Source of the DNA: Candidatus Woesearchaeota archaeon
Lineage (GTDB): Archaea > Nanobdellota > Nanobdellia > Woesearchaeales > CG1-02-33-12
NCBI GenBank assembly: GCA_003561825.1
Contig: PWVO01000034.1
Coordinates: 1 to 19,609 of the forward strand
DNA: 19,609 bases
Direction of reading: 5' to 3'
Shown here: piece after piece, positions 1 through 6,939 of the stretch
How the letters are laid out: every line of letters starts with the position of its first letter
Numbering within the stretch: the stretch's first letter is position 1
Position numbers and translations under genes: made by a program
Notes under the pieces: model-generated
The model's input: only the letters and a program-made list of their open reading frames with translations
What the model was told of the DNA's origin: nothing
Database searches by the model: none

Positions 1-147
1 ATAAACAAGCTCAAAAAGACATGCGATGCAATTGATGGCGACATTGCCGGCTTTGGCGAAGAATACATCATAGTGACCCCTTCATTTGCAGGCATCTACA
101 GAAGCAAGCTTACAGGGTCAATAAAGCATCAGGAAGAAGAGATTTGA
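1..147 (+). CDS. sepF: SepF-like cell division protein, C-terminal end (partial)
   Basis: The frame is open from base 1 to a TGA at 145-147 and gives the last 48 residues of a protein whose start lies outside the window. The segment reads LKKTCDAIDGDIAGFGEEYI followed by IVTPSFAGIYR, which resembles the end of the archaeal SepF/DUF552 domain (a helix, then GDIA, then a strand ending in TP and a basic IYR-like motif). Archaeal SepF anchors FtsZ to the membrane at the division site. The final 15 or so residues are a charged tail. The call rests on a short stretch, so it is moderate; another small alpha-beta domain with a similar ending is possible. Confidence 0.55.
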   Translation: MNKLKKTCDAIDGDIAGFGEEYIIVTPSFAGIYRSKLTGSIKHQEEEI

Positions 148-248
148 ATCCTTTAGCTCTTTTTCTATTTATATTTCTTGTTTTATCCATTAAAGAAGAA
201 GATAATTAAGCACATCCGTGAGGACTTTTATTGCAAAACAAAAAAATA

Positions 249-257
249 TTTATATAT
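249..257 (+). promoter_or_regulatory. TATA box for the treT-like gene
   Basis: TTTATATAT sits about 26 bp before the ATG at 279. It lies inside the longest version of the open frame (TTG at 231), which argues for a leaderless message beginning at or near 279 rather than translation from the TTG. Confidence 0.5.
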
Positions 258-278
258 GATGGAATCCAAAAAAATAAA

Positions 279-1481
279 ATGATACCAAAACTTGAATCAT
301 ACAACCGCTTTGTTGGAAAAAAAGTAACAAAAGAAATAAGGCATAACGCAGAAACCCTCCAGGGAAAGCATCTCGTCCACATAAATGCAACACCTTCAGG
401 CGGCGGGGTTGCCGAGATACTGAATTCCCTAGTTTTTCTGATGAATGACGTAGGCATAGACACAGGGTGGAGAGTCCTTATTGGCAGCCATTCATTCTTC
501 AGCCTCACAAAAAAATTTCATAATTCACTCCAGGGGAAAAAAGTTAAGCTCACAGAGAACAGAAGAAAAATCTATATGGAGTACACAAAGAAAAATTCAA
601 TGATAAACCACATCTCAAAACACGATTTTGTGGTGATCCACGACCCCCAGCCATTAGGAATGATAAGCCATTTCCCCAACAGAAAAAAATGGATATGGAG
701 ATGCCACATTGACATCTCAAACCCACATACAGACACATTTGATTTTATACTTCCTTTTGTAAGGCAGTACGACTGTGCTGTTGTTTCATCAAACAGGTTT
801 AAGATAAACAGCCTTGAAAAGCCGCAGTTTATAATACCGCCGAGCATAGATCCCTTGGCAGCTAAGAACAAGCAGATTTCCGAAAATCTTGCAAACAAAG
901 TTCTTTCAAAGCACGGAATTGATGTAGACAAGCCGATTTTGTCCCAGGTTGCGAGATTTGACCCATGGAAAGGCCATCTGGGAGTAATCAAAATGTTTAA
1001 GAAAATAAAGGAAAAGATGGATTGCCAGCTTATATTCATGGGAGACATGGCAAGTGACGATCCCCAAGGCCCAATCCTCTACCACAGAATAAGGCAGATA
1101 ACAGACAAATATCCGGACATACATACAATAACACAGCGAAACGACCTTCTTGTAAATGCCCTTCAAAAAAAATCTGCAATTGTTTTCCAGAATTCTGTAA
1201 AAGAAGGCTTTGGCCTTACAGTTGCTGAGGCAATGTGGAAAAAAACACCAGTCTTGGGAACAGATGTAGGCGGCATACCCCTTCAGATACTTGATGGGCA
1301 GACAGGATACATCCTAAAAAGTGTAAGTGACGGCGTGGCAAAGTCCCTGAAAATACTTGAGGACAACTCACATCGCAATGAGCTCGGCTCTAATGCATAC
1401 GAGCATGTAAGAAAAAACTTCCTCATAACAAGGCACCTTAATGATTACATAAACATGCTAAACACACTTAACTCATCTTAA
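279..1481 (+). CDS. treT: Trehalose glycosyltransferring synthase-like glycosyltransferase (GT4)
   Basis: A 400-residue protein from ATG 279. The reading frame can be extended to a TTG at 231, but a TATA box lies inside that extension, and the shorter N-terminus (PKLESYNRFVG) fits the TreT family better. Features seen: the glycine-rich HINATPSGGGVAE motif in the N-terminal Rossmann half, IHDPQP, an RCHID motif, IIPPSIDPL in the linker, and the C-terminal GT-B donor site with EGFGLTVAEAMWKKTPVLGT. TreT makes trehalose reversibly from a nucleotide-diphosphate glucose and glucose in the cytoplasm, usually as a compatible solute. Donor preference cannot be read from sequence. A related retaining glycosyltransferase with another acceptor is the main alternative. 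Confidence 0.8.
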   Translation: MIPKLESYNRFVGKKVTKEIRHNAETLQGKHLVHINATPSGGGVAEILNSLVFLMNDVGIDTGWRVLIGSHSFFSLTKKFHNSLQGKKVKLTENRRKIYMEYTKKNSMINHISKHDFVVIHDPQPLGMISHFPNRKKWIWRCHIDISNPHTDTFDFILPFVRQYDCAVVSSNRFKINSLEKPQFIIPPSIDPLAAKNKQISENLANKVLSKHGIDVDKPILSQVARFDPWKGHLGVIKMFKKIKEKMDCQLIFMGDMASDDPQGPILYHRIRQITDKYPDIHTITQRNDLLVNALQKKSAIVFQNSVKEGFGLTVAEAMWKKTPVLGTDVGGIPLQILDGQTGYILKSVSDGVAKSLKILEDNSHRNELGSNAYEHVRKNFLITRHLNDYINMLNTLNSS

Positions 1482-1488
1482 TATCTTC

Positions 1489-1506
1489 AAAAATCACAAG
1501 ATTTTT
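1489..1506 (+). terminator. Hairpin with T-run after the treT-like gene
   Basis: AAAAATC (1489-1495), loop ACAA, then GATTTTT (1500-1506) form a perfect 7-bp hairpin ending in five T, starting 7 bases after the TAA. Archaeal termination mainly needs the T-run, so the hairpin may be incidental. Confidence 0.4.
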
Positions 1507-1553
1507 AAGCAACCTAAAAGCACCCCCTACTGATTTAAGCAGAGGTATAAAAA

Positions 1554-1730
1554 ATGGCAGAAAAAGAACTTATTTGTTCATCATGCAAAAAAAGGGTCAC
1601 AAACGCATCTGGCATAGCAAGGTTCAAGTGCCCCAAGTGCAGCAAATCAGAGATAATCAGGTGCATGCACTGCAGGGAGATAGCAGCAAAATACACATGC
1701 CATGAATGTGGCTTTGCAGGACCGAATTAA
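1554..1730 (+). CDS. Small zinc-finger protein, DUF1610-type
   Basis: A 58-residue protein, MAEKELICSSCKKR onward, ending TAA at 1728-1730. It has eight cysteines in four CxxC pairs (C8/C11, C26/C29, C37/C40, C49/C52), so it should fold around two zinc ions as back-to-back zinc ribbons. It matches the archaeal small zinc-finger family annotated as DUF1610, often found directly before elongation factor 1-beta. Here the next gene starts one base after the stop, so the two are almost certainly cotranscribed. The function of the family is not settled; binding to RNA or the translation machinery is an inference from size and neighbourhood. Confidence 0.8.
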   Translation: MAEKELICSSCKKRVTNASGIARFKCPKCSKSEIIRCMHCREIAAKYTCHECGFAGPN

Positions 1731-1731
1731 A

Positions 1732-2007
1732 ATGGCAAAAGTAATAATCACAATGAAAATAATGCCCGATAGCCCAGAAAGGGACCTTAAAGCAATAGAA
1801 GAAAAAGTAAAAAGCCATATCACTGAATATGGCGGGGAAATTGGCAAGATATCATTGCAGCCAGTTGCATTTGGCCTAAAATCCCTTGAGATTGTTTTTG
1901 TAAGTGAAGAAAGCCTCGGAAGCACAGACCTGCTCGAGCAAAAAATCTCAGAAATAGAAGGAGTAAATTCAGCAGAAGTTGCTGATGTCAGAAGAGCAAT
2001 TGGCTGA
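1732..2007 (+). CDS. ef1b: Elongation factor 1-beta (aEF1B)
   Basis: A 91-residue protein from ATG 1732 to TGA 2005-2007. The frame extends upstream to 1702, but that part overlaps the zinc-finger gene and is not conserved in style; MAKVIITMKIMPDSPE is the expected N-terminus. The sequence has the family beta-alpha-beta pattern, with FGLKSLEIVFV in the middle strand and a C-terminal EGVNSAEVADVRRAIG. It is the guanine nucleotide exchange factor that reloads aEF1A with GTP in the cytoplasm. Archaeal members are about 88-92 residues, so it is full length. It lies in an operon with the zinc-finger gene and converges on radB. Confidence 0.92.
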   Translation: MAKVIITMKIMPDSPERDLKAIEEKVKSHITEYGGEIGKISLQPVAFGLKSLEIVFVSEESLGSTDLLEQKISEIEGVNSAEVADVRRAIG

Positions 2008-2026
2008 TCTTACAGAAAAACAGGAA

Positions 2027-2042
2027 ATCTTATTTTTCTTTT
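2027..2042 (+). terminator. T-rich stretch after ef1b
   Basis: A T-rich tract (cttatttttctttta) begins 20 bases after the ef1b stop, inside the last codons of the convergent radB gene. T-runs on the non-template strand end archaeal transcripts, so this is a plausible terminator. Confidence 0.35.
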
Positions 2043-2704
2043 ATGAAAATCCCCTTCTCTTTTATCTCAAAAAAAACATCTTTCACATCTTTAAGAGATT
2101 CGTGCTTTACAAGCTTTGCCCTCCTGGATGAATTGTCTTTTTTAAGTTCAATAAGGCATTTGCTCCAGTTTCTCAGCATACTTCCCCCCACGAGGCAGAT
2201 CTCTCCGTTTCTGTTAAGGTCATCATAAACCTGTTCAGTAAGAACAACAGGAATGCCTTTCCTTGAAATTTCAGATAAAATCCTAAGCTGCCTGTCCATA
2301 AGCTTATTGGCCCTGTATGCATCATTGTTCAGCTCAAGCCTGTAATAAGCCCCAATTGTGTCAACAATCACAATAAAGATCCTGCCGCTCTCAGCTATCT
2401 TGGCAAGCTTCTCTATCTTAACGCACTGGTCAGTAAAATTCTTAATAGGAAAAAGCATAATGCTTTCAATAAAATCGTCGAATTTCTCTCCGGAAATCTG
2501 CTTCAGCCTTTCAACAGAAAAGCCTTTTTCAGTGTCAATAAAAACAGACTTTTTATTTTCAGCTGCCATTCTTGCAGCAGCAAGAAGCGCAAAAGTAGTC
2601 TTGCCGCTGGCAGAAGGCCCGTAAAAAGTAGTCACTGAGTTCGGAAACCCTGGCCCAATAAGCATGTCAATAACCTCTGATCCAGTCTTAGTGCTTTTAT
2701 CCAT
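2030..2704 (-). CDS. radB: RadB recombinase paralog
   Basis: A 224-residue RecA-fold ATPase, the usual size for RadB. Walker A is GPSASGKTT at residues 29-37 and Walker B is in RIFIVIVDTIGAYYR. It lacks the N-terminal helix-hairpin-helix domain of RadA, and the start MDKSTKTGSEVIDMLIGPGF is the RadB type. RadB is an accessory factor of RadA in archaeal homologous recombination and Holliday-junction handling, with weak ATPase activity; that is family knowledge. The start at 2704 lies about 28 bases after a TATA box (2728-2735), consistent with a leaderless message. It is transcribed toward ef1b and stands alone. Confidence 0.93.
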   Translation of the reverse strand: MDKSTKTGSEVIDMLIGPGFPNSVTTFYGPSASGKTTFALLAAARMAAENKKSVFIDTEKGFSVERLKQISGEKFDDFIESIMLFPIKNFTDQCVKIEKLAKIAESGRIFIVIVDTIGAYYRLELNNDAYRANKLMDRQLRILSEISRKGIPVVLTEQVYDDLNRNGEICLVGGSMLRNWSKCLIELKKDNSSRRAKLVKHESLKDVKDVFFEIKEKGIFIKEK

Positions 2705-2727
2705 TACTTATTTATTCAAAGCCGCAG

Positions 2728-2735
2728 TTTATATA
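2728..2735 (-). promoter_or_regulatory. TATA box for radB
   Basis: On the minus strand GTATATAAAC is centred about 28 bp before the radB ATG, the spacing expected for a leaderless archaeal transcript. Confidence 0.55.
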
Positions 2736-2778
2736 CTTTTCCGGTATTTTTCAGGAAAATTTTAGTTCCCTGAAAAGC

Positions 2779-2787
2779 TTTATAAAT
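2779..2787 (+). promoter_or_regulatory. TATA box for RNase P RNA
   Basis: TTTATAAAT is centred 26 bp before the first base of the P1 helix of the RNase P RNA at 2809. Confidence 0.65.
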
Positions 2788-2808
2788 AACAAGAATATCT
2801 TAATCAAG

Positions 2809-3106
2809 GTAGGGCAGGTACTTAACTTTCGGCCCAGTGCTGAGGAAAGTCCACCCACTTTTGCAGCCACTCTTGAAAGAGAGTTCCAGAAATGGGAGGC
2901 AACCACTCAGAAACGGCACACCCATATGGCAGAATGATGCATGCGAAGCTTTTCGCGAGAAAAGCGAGATAACCTGCTGACATTCCTTATGGAGATGGTG
3001 AAACGGTGAGCCCTGGCTTGTGCAAGCCCCAAGAGGCGCTTAGTTAAATGTTAAGGCAGTCCATGCAACAAGCGGACTGACAAAAGGTGGCTTATTCCTG
3101 CCCTAC
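2809..3106 (+). ncRNA. rnpB: RNase P RNA, archaeal type A-like
   Basis: About 298 nt, bounded by a perfect 10-bp P1 helix: GTAGGGCAGG (2809-2818) pairs with CCTGCCCTAC (3097-3106). The conserved core is visible: GAGGAAAGTCCACCC (CR-I) near 2840, AGATAACCTGCTGAC near 2968, GGTGAAACGGTGAGCCCTGG near 2997, and GACAAAAGGTGGCTTA (CR-V) near 3079, just before the 3' strand of P1. This is the RNA that cleaves 5' leaders from pre-tRNA, together with the archaeal proteins Pop5, Rpp30, Rpp21, Rpp29 and L7Ae. A well-placed TATA box precedes it. The ends are set by the helix and may be off by a few bases. Confidence 0.95.
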
Positions 3107-3126
3107 ACCATTCTTATAGTAATCTT

Positions 3127-3135
3127 TTTATATAA
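3127..3135 (+). promoter_or_regulatory. TATA box for the secG-NAC pair
   Basis: TTTATATAA is centred about 25 bp before the ATG at 3156, so the message is probably leaderless. It also overlaps the T-rich tract that follows the RNase P RNA. Confidence 0.55.
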
Positions 3136-3155
3136 CCCTTCTTTTACCTAATACT

Positions 3156-3335
3156 ATGGCAAGCAATAACAGAATAACACTCCCTTCAAGCGGCGGCGGG
3201 CTTATGCGCTATTTCGACGACTATAAAAGCAAAATCTCTTTCCAGCCAGGCCATATAATTATCCTTGTAATAATAATTATTGTAATCTCTTTGGCTCTGA
3301 AGCAGTGGGGATATGCATTTCTTGGATTAGGGTGA
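3156..3335 (+). CDS. secG: Preprotein translocase subunit Sec61-beta/SecG
   Basis: A 59-residue protein. The N-terminal half carries the family motif LPSSGGGLMRYFDDYKSKI followed by a short linker, and the C-terminal half has one hydrophobic membrane segment (residues about 33-48, rich in I, V and L). This is the classic archaeal Sec61-beta layout: a cytoplasmic N-terminus and a tail anchor beside SecY/SecE in the translocon. ATG 3156 is about 25 bp after a TATA box, indicating a leaderless start. The TGA at 3333-3335 is followed four bases later by the NAC start, so the two are cotranscribed. Protein export and nascent-chain handling are thus grouped. Confidence 0.9.
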   Translation: MASNNRITLPSSGGGLMRYFDDYKSKISFQPGHIIILVIIIIVISLALKQWGYAFLGLG

Positions 3336-3339
3336 TAAG

Positions 3340-3678
3340 ATGTTTCCGGGCATGAACCAGAGGAAAATGGCCCAGATGATGAGAAAAATGGGCATACAGC
3401 AGTCTGAGATTGACGCAACAGAAGTAATTATAAAAACACCGGAAAAAGAAATAATTATCACCTCTCCCCAGGTAAGCAAAGTTAATATGAGCGGCATGGA
3501 AACATTCCAGATCTCAGGAGAAGTAGAAGAAAGGGAAATATCCTCAGATCCCGAAATAAGCCAGGAAGACATAAAGACAGTAATGGAACAGGCAGGTGTT
3601 TCAGAAGATGAGGCAGCAAAGGCAATTCAGGAGTCAAAAGGCGACCTTGCGCAGGCAATAATAAGCCTTAAGGACTAA
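3340..3678 (+). CDS. nac: Nascent polypeptide-associated complex protein (archaeal NAC)
   Basis: A 112-residue protein. Residues about 1-20 (MFPGMNQRKMAQMMRKMGIQ) and the following beta-rich stretch form the NAC domain, and residues about 72-112 form a C-terminal UBA domain (DIKTVMEQAGVSEDEAAKAI with the LAQAIISL end). This architecture and length are those of the archaeal NAC homodimer, which binds emerging nascent chains at the ribosome tunnel exit. It follows secG with a four-base gap, so transcription is shared. Nothing is unusual in the sequence. Confidence 0.93.
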   Translation: MFPGMNQRKMAQMMRKMGIQQSEIDATEVIIKTPEKEIIITSPQVSKVNMSGMETFQISGEVEEREISSDPEISQEDIKTVMEQAGVSEDEAAKAIQESKGDLAQAIISLKD

Positions 3679-3688
3679 TCATAAACTA

Positions 3689-3697
3689 TTTATACTT
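3689..3697 (+). promoter_or_regulatory. TATA box for the paralog pair
   Basis: TTTATACTT is centred about 26 bp before the ATG at 3718, giving a leaderless message for the first of the two overlapping genes. Confidence 0.5.
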
Positions 3698-3717
3698 TCT
3701 ATCATATACACTTTTAA

Positions 3718-4242
3718 ATGGAAAAGTTTCAAGAGGCTCTGCTAAAAGCGAACCAGAAGCTTAAGATAGCTGACCACATGGTTTTTATGACCTATCCTCT
3801 CGTAAAAGACAATAAGCTTTTGCTCGCAATAATAGACAACATCTTTCTATCCCTTTCAAGCGCAATGTCCGCAGTTCTTTATTATGAGAGGACATTCAAG
3901 AGAATACCCCCATACAACGAGGAAAACTTTGAGTCAAAATTCATCGCATTCAAAGAGAGATGCGCAAAGAGGCTGGGCTTTGATGATAAGCACATCTCAC
4001 TGATATCAAACATAAGGGCAATAATCATGGACCATAAAAAAAGCCCGGTCGAGTTTTCAAGAAACGACAAGTTTGTCATATGCTCAAGCACTTACCGCAT
4101 GCGGACAATAACAATAGACCAGATAAAAAGGCATGTTGCTGAAACCCGCTCATTCATAAAAAAAGCCGAGGAAATAGTGAATAAAAATGATAGAATCTTT
4201 AGAAGCCAGGGAATTTTTGGAGAAAGCAATAGAAGAGCTTAA
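3718..4242 (+). CDS. Unknown helical protein, paralog of the next gene
   Basis: I do not recognise this 174-residue protein. It looks mostly helical, without membrane segments, signal peptide or obvious catalytic motif. By eye it aligns along most of its length with the next gene product: a helix with IIDNIFLSLSSAMSAVLYYE here against IISRMINSFSYGFEALLVHA there, then a basic middle part, then a beta-like stretch (ITIDQI here, ITMDSI there) and a C-terminal helix. Start at ATG 3718 fits a leaderless message. Its last 18 or so codons overlap the next gene in another frame by 56 bases. A helical-bundle or HEPN-like fold is possible but no catalytic signature is seen. Confidence 0.75.
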   Translation: MEKFQEALLKANQKLKIADHMVFMTYPLVKDNKLLLAIIDNIFLSLSSAMSAVLYYERTFKRIPPYNEENFESKFIAFKERCAKRLGFDDKHISLISNIRAIIMDHKKSPVEFSRNDKFVICSSTYRMRTITIDQIKRHVAETRSFIKKAEEIVNKNDRIFRSQGIFGESNRRA

Positions 4243-4690
4243 GAGAGAAGAGCATCTTCTTTATGTAAGCCTGAAGTACACAAGAACAGTAGATGTCATC
4301 AAAAACATAATCAGCCGCATGATAAATTCCTTTTCATACGGCTTTGAGGCATTGCTTGTGCATGCAAAAGAAAAAAGGATTATAACCGATTACCCAGAAA
4401 ACCTTGCATTGAGGTGCAATGTGCTTAAGGAAATATTCCCAGATGAAAAAGCACTCCATGATTACATAGACTTCTACCTCAAGCTTAGAAAAATAAACAG
4501 GGCAAAATACACCAGGCGCGAAGAATACCGCCGCCATGTTACAATGACAGTGGTTGTAGAGGGCGAAACAATGGAAATAACAATGGACTCAATAATGGAA
4601 GACTCGCAGAAGCTTAAGGAATTTATCCATTATGTGAAAGAGTTTCTCTTTGGCCCCCAGGAAGAGGAAAGCCAGCATTACTTTCAGTAA
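4187..4690 (+). CDS. Unknown helical protein, paralog of the previous gene
   Basis: A 167-residue protein of unknown function. It overlaps the end of the preceding gene by 56 bases. The next ATG in frame would remove the first 43 residues, which align with the partner protein, so the long overlap seems real; a TTG at 4217 would still leave 26 bases of overlap. The protein is helical in its N-terminal 110 residues, has a short beta-like stretch (VTMTVVVEGETMEITMDSI), and ends in a helix and a charged tail. The two gene products probably form a heteromer, an inference from paralogy and translational coupling. It is followed 34 bases later by tRNA-His. Confidence 0.75.
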   Translation: MIESLEAREFLEKAIEELKREEHLLYVSLKYTRTVDVIKNIISRMINSFSYGFEALLVHAKEKRIITDYPENLALRCNVLKEIFPDEKALHDYIDFYLKLRKINRAKYTRREEYRRHVTMTVVVEGETMEITMDSIMEDSQKLKEFIHYVKEFLFGPQEEESQHYFQ

Positions 4691-4691
4691 A

Positions 4692-4700
4692 TTATATAAA
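4692..4700 (+). promoter_or_regulatory. TATA box for tRNA-His
   Basis: TTATATAAA lies about 29 bp before the tRNA 5' end and just after the stop codon of the preceding gene, so the tRNA has its own promoter. Confidence 0.55.
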
Positions 4701-4724
4701 TTATGCCCAAACCCTTCTCATTGC

Positions 4725-4798
4725 GGCGGTAGTGGTGTAGCCCGGCAGCATAGGAGACTGTGGATCTTCTGGCCCGAGTTCAAATCTCGGCTACCGCC
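4725..4798 (+). tRNA. tRNA-His (GTG)
   Basis: The cloverleaf folds without an intron. The acceptor stem is GCGGTAG (4726-4732) with CTACCGC (4791-4797). The anticodon stem GGAGA/TCTTC encloses the loop CTGTGGA with anticodon GTG. The T-stem CCGAG/CTCGG encloses TTCAAAT. The extra G(-1) required for histidine identity is encoded at 4725 and faces C73 at 4798, as expected for tRNA-His. No CCA is encoded. A short T-run follows at 4800-4803. The gene is tail to tail with the following minus-strand gene. Confidence 0.95.
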
Positions 4799-4815
4799 CT
4801 TTTAAATCCAAAAAA

Positions 4816-6405
4816 TTATTCTTTAGGAGAATACAAAGACTTAATATCATCACCTATTTCAATCACAGAAGCAGCATAAGACTCAATAGGATTTCCCCTT
4901 CCGCCATTCCACGCTCCAATAGCATACCTCATGGCAGTTCCCATATCATTGTTTGTTCTTCGCATAAAATAATCAATATCCTTCCTGAACTTGTATGCAG
5001 CAATCATAGCAACAACCTCAGGGTATTTGTGCCAGTCTTCATAGCTAGGCCTTGTATTCCATATCTCAATCCCATACTCCCTTGCAGTCTGCATAGCCTC
5101 TTTATCATTTAAGAATTCCCTGTGCCAGGATTCCATAGTCCTTCTCAGAAACTGAAAAGAAGTCCTCGCATCATTAGGCCTTCCGTACCTGTCAGTGAGA
5201 TGAGTGTCCCCAACAACAGAAAAAGCATGGTTGCTTTCCTTTTCAGAAATAGCCACCAAGATATGCGCAGGAACCTCAAAAGCCTCAGATCCTATGTAAA
5301 TTGCTGTTGCCATCCTTGTTGCTTCAATCTCATTAATAGGAAATCCATAGCCTGTGCTTCTTTCAACCATCCTTGAAACAGTTGGCTGGATATAACTGAC
5401 ATAATCAGGAAGTTCAGAAGCCCTTCCAAACTCCCTAAGCTGCTCAGGAGTAACAGGATGATTGTTATATTCATCCAGTACCTTGATCCATGACTGCTCT
5501 TTAACAAGCTCCTGCTCTTTAAGCTCAGCCAGGGAACTGTCAATAGACCTTCTGCTTCCAGGCTCAGAAACAACCCTGAAAATCCCTTCATTGGAAAAAT
5601 CCCTCAAAAGAGAAACATCAACACCCATATCAGCCAGTTTTTCATACTCAGCAAGAGCATCCCTGGCACTTGGTGAGCTAAAATAAACAGCAACATGGTC
5701 AGGATTCTGGATCAGATCCTGATAAGCAGAGGTTTTTTTAATAGCATCCATAGCAGGGTTTGACATTGTTACTCCAATGAAAGCCCCAAGAGCAGCTAAA
5801 GTTGCAGCCTTTGCCTTTAGTTTTTTAAAGGGCTTAAGATTCTTAAAGGCATGGCCAATCAGCTTTCTTGCACCATAACCAGAGGCAATTGCTCCAGCAG
5901 AAACAGCAAGGCTTGTCCTGTCAAGCCCCTGTTGAGCATACTGTGCAAATGCCCTTAAGCTTTCATAGGGTATTGAATCAGCATTAGCATACCTTAAAGC
6001 AATAGGCAGTGAAACAGCTCCAGCAATCCCAGCAGTAACAAGAGGCCAGTTATAGTCCTTGGTCCTGTTTAAGTGTCCCTTAAAATCAGCTTTCATCTTT
6101 TCATAAAACCCCTTTATTGGCCTGCCCAAAAAAGGCCCAGCTGCCAGAGCCCCAATCCCAGCAAGCCCCCAAAGTTCAGCGGAATTTGCATTAATTGCAT
6201 TATTCCCAACAATATTCTCAAGCCCATTTGCAGCAAGACCTGACACAGCTCTGCCTGCAGCAACAAAAGATATCCCAAGAAAAGCAGACTTAGCAGCAAA
6301 AGCAGAAGCATCATGCGCAGCTGTATTTACAGCATTAGCAAGTTTTCCTGCCTTTCCCTTGCTCCAGGAATTGTTTAACCTTTTTTCCAGTGAATCTTTT
6401 CTCAT
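4816..6405 (-). CDS. Membrane protein with C-terminal lytic transglycosylase (SLT)-like domain
   Basis: A 529-residue protein from the ATG at 6403-6405 (start MRKDSLEKRL), chosen because a GAGGT ribosome-binding site lies just before it; the frame can be extended to 6498, but that part covers a leader hairpin. Residues about 25-230 contain roughly five Ala/Gly-rich hydrophobic segments, likely membrane-spanning. Residues about 230-360 are charged and helical. Residues about 362-529 resemble a lysozyme-like SLT domain: ILVAISEKESNH holds the ES motif with a candidate catalytic Glu near residue 390, followed by a TSFQFLRRTMESW stretch and GAWNGGRGN near 497, matching the AYNAG-type motif. SLT enzymes cleave the glycan chain of peptidoglycan. 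Archaea lack it, so the substrate is unknown: bacterial neighbours, pseudomurein-like or surface glycans are options. Confidence 0.75.
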   Translation of the reverse strand: MRKDSLEKRLNNSWSKGKAGKLANAVNTAAHDASAFAAKSAFLGISFVAAGRAVSGLAANGLENIVGNNAINANSAELWGLAGIGALAAGPFLGRPIKGFYEKMKADFKGHLNRTKDYNWPLVTAGIAGAVSLPIALRYANADSIPYESLRAFAQYAQQGLDRTSLAVSAGAIASGYGARKLIGHAFKNLKPFKKLKAKAATLAALGAFIGVTMSNPAMDAIKKTSAYQDLIQNPDHVAVYFSSPSARDALAEYEKLADMGVDVSLLRDFSNEGIFRVVSEPGSRRSIDSSLAELKEQELVKEQSWIKVLDEYNNHPVTPEQLREFGRASELPDYVSYIQPTVSRMVERSTGYGFPINEIEATRMATAIYIGSEAFEVPAHILVAISEKESNHAFSVVGDTHLTDRYGRPNDARTSFQFLRRTMESWHREFLNDKEAMQTAREYGIEIWNTRPSYEDWHKYPEVVAMIAAYKFRKDIDYFMRRTNNDMGTAMRYAIGAWNGGRGNPIESYAASVIEIGDDIKSLYSPKE

Positions 6406-6432
6406 TCTTACCTCAAGACAAGAAAAAAAAGC

Positions 6433-6471
6433 AAAACCCAAGTGTCTTATGGGGGGACAAACTTGGGTTTT
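6433..6471 (-). promoter_or_regulatory. Leader hairpin before the transglycosylase-like gene
   Basis: AAAACCCAAGT (6433-6443) and ACTTGGGTTTT (6461-6471) form a perfect 11-bp inverted repeat with a 17-base loop that contains six C in the RNA of the minus-strand gene. Three further pairs (GTC 6444-6446 with GAC 6456-6458) can extend it across a bulge. It lies 28-66 bases before the ATG, inside the predicted 5' leader; a TATA-like TTTAAATATA sits further upstream near 6500-6515. A double-strand operator is the alternative reading. Confidence 0.5.
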
Positions 6472-6579
6472 AAGATATAGTTTAACTATAAAAAACATTT
6501 CTTATATTTAAATCTTTTGTTTTTTAGTCCCTATTTGGTAGTTAAAAATTCTTTTAAGCAAATTTAAAAAGCAGTAAAA

Positions 6580-6588
6580 CTTAAATAA
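6580..6588 (+). promoter_or_regulatory. TATA box for the zinc-ribbon membrane protein
   Basis: CTTAAATAA is centred about 26 bp before ATG 6610, consistent with a leaderless message. Confidence 0.4.
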
Positions 6589-6609
6589 CATCCTTCTTTT
6601 GTATTTAAA

Positions 6610-6933
6610 ATGCCAAAAAAGAAAACAAAATACTGCCCAGTATGCAACAGCACAGATATATCAGCAGACTTCTCAAACCCAGGCGCAGTGCGCACAGGCC
6701 TTTTCCACAACTCATTCAAGTGCAATAACTGCGGCTATACAAACAACTTCTTCCCAGAAGACGAAAAGCAGAAAATAGGCCAGGTAAAGCCAGCAGGCAA
6801 GCTTCCAAAAAGGCAGATGTACAACACAATTGTAAGAAAGCAGAAAAAACTATGGATTAGAGTCTTATGGATAATAATCCTAATAATATTCATCCTGCAG
6901 CTTATAATCAATTATTACGTCTTCTTCAACTAA
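6610..6933 (+). CDS. Zinc-ribbon protein with C-terminal membrane anchor
   Basis: A 107-residue protein. Residues 9-41 form a zinc ribbon with two CxxC pairs (C9/C12 and C38/C41, the second in KCNNCGY). A basic linker follows, then a single strongly hydrophobic segment at about residues 82-104 next to the C-terminus, so the ribbon probably faces the cytoplasm on a tail anchor. I do not recognise a specific family. It is divergent from the transglycosylase-like gene and converges on copA with a six-base gap. A role as an adaptor at the membrane is only a guess. Confidence 0.7.
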   Translation: MPKKKTKYCPVCNSTDISADFSNPGAVRTGLFHNSFKCNNCGYTNNFFPEDEKQKIGQVKPAGKLPKRQMYNTIVRKQKKLWIRVLWIIILIIFILQLIINYYVFFN

Positions 6934-6939
6934 AGCTTC

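Noticed and set aside
231..278. TTG start for the TreT-like protein
   Set aside because: A good TATA box lies inside this stretch at the leaderless distance from ATG 279. The TTG remains possible but less likely.
3983..4006. C/D-box-like TGATGA...CTGA pair
   Set aside because: It lies within a coding gene, the spacing is too short for a guide RNA, and no second C'/D' pair is seen.
6406..6498. Longer N-terminus of the transglycosylase-like protein
   Set aside because: It would translate the leader hairpin, and a GAGGT ribosome-binding site precedes the ATG at 6405.
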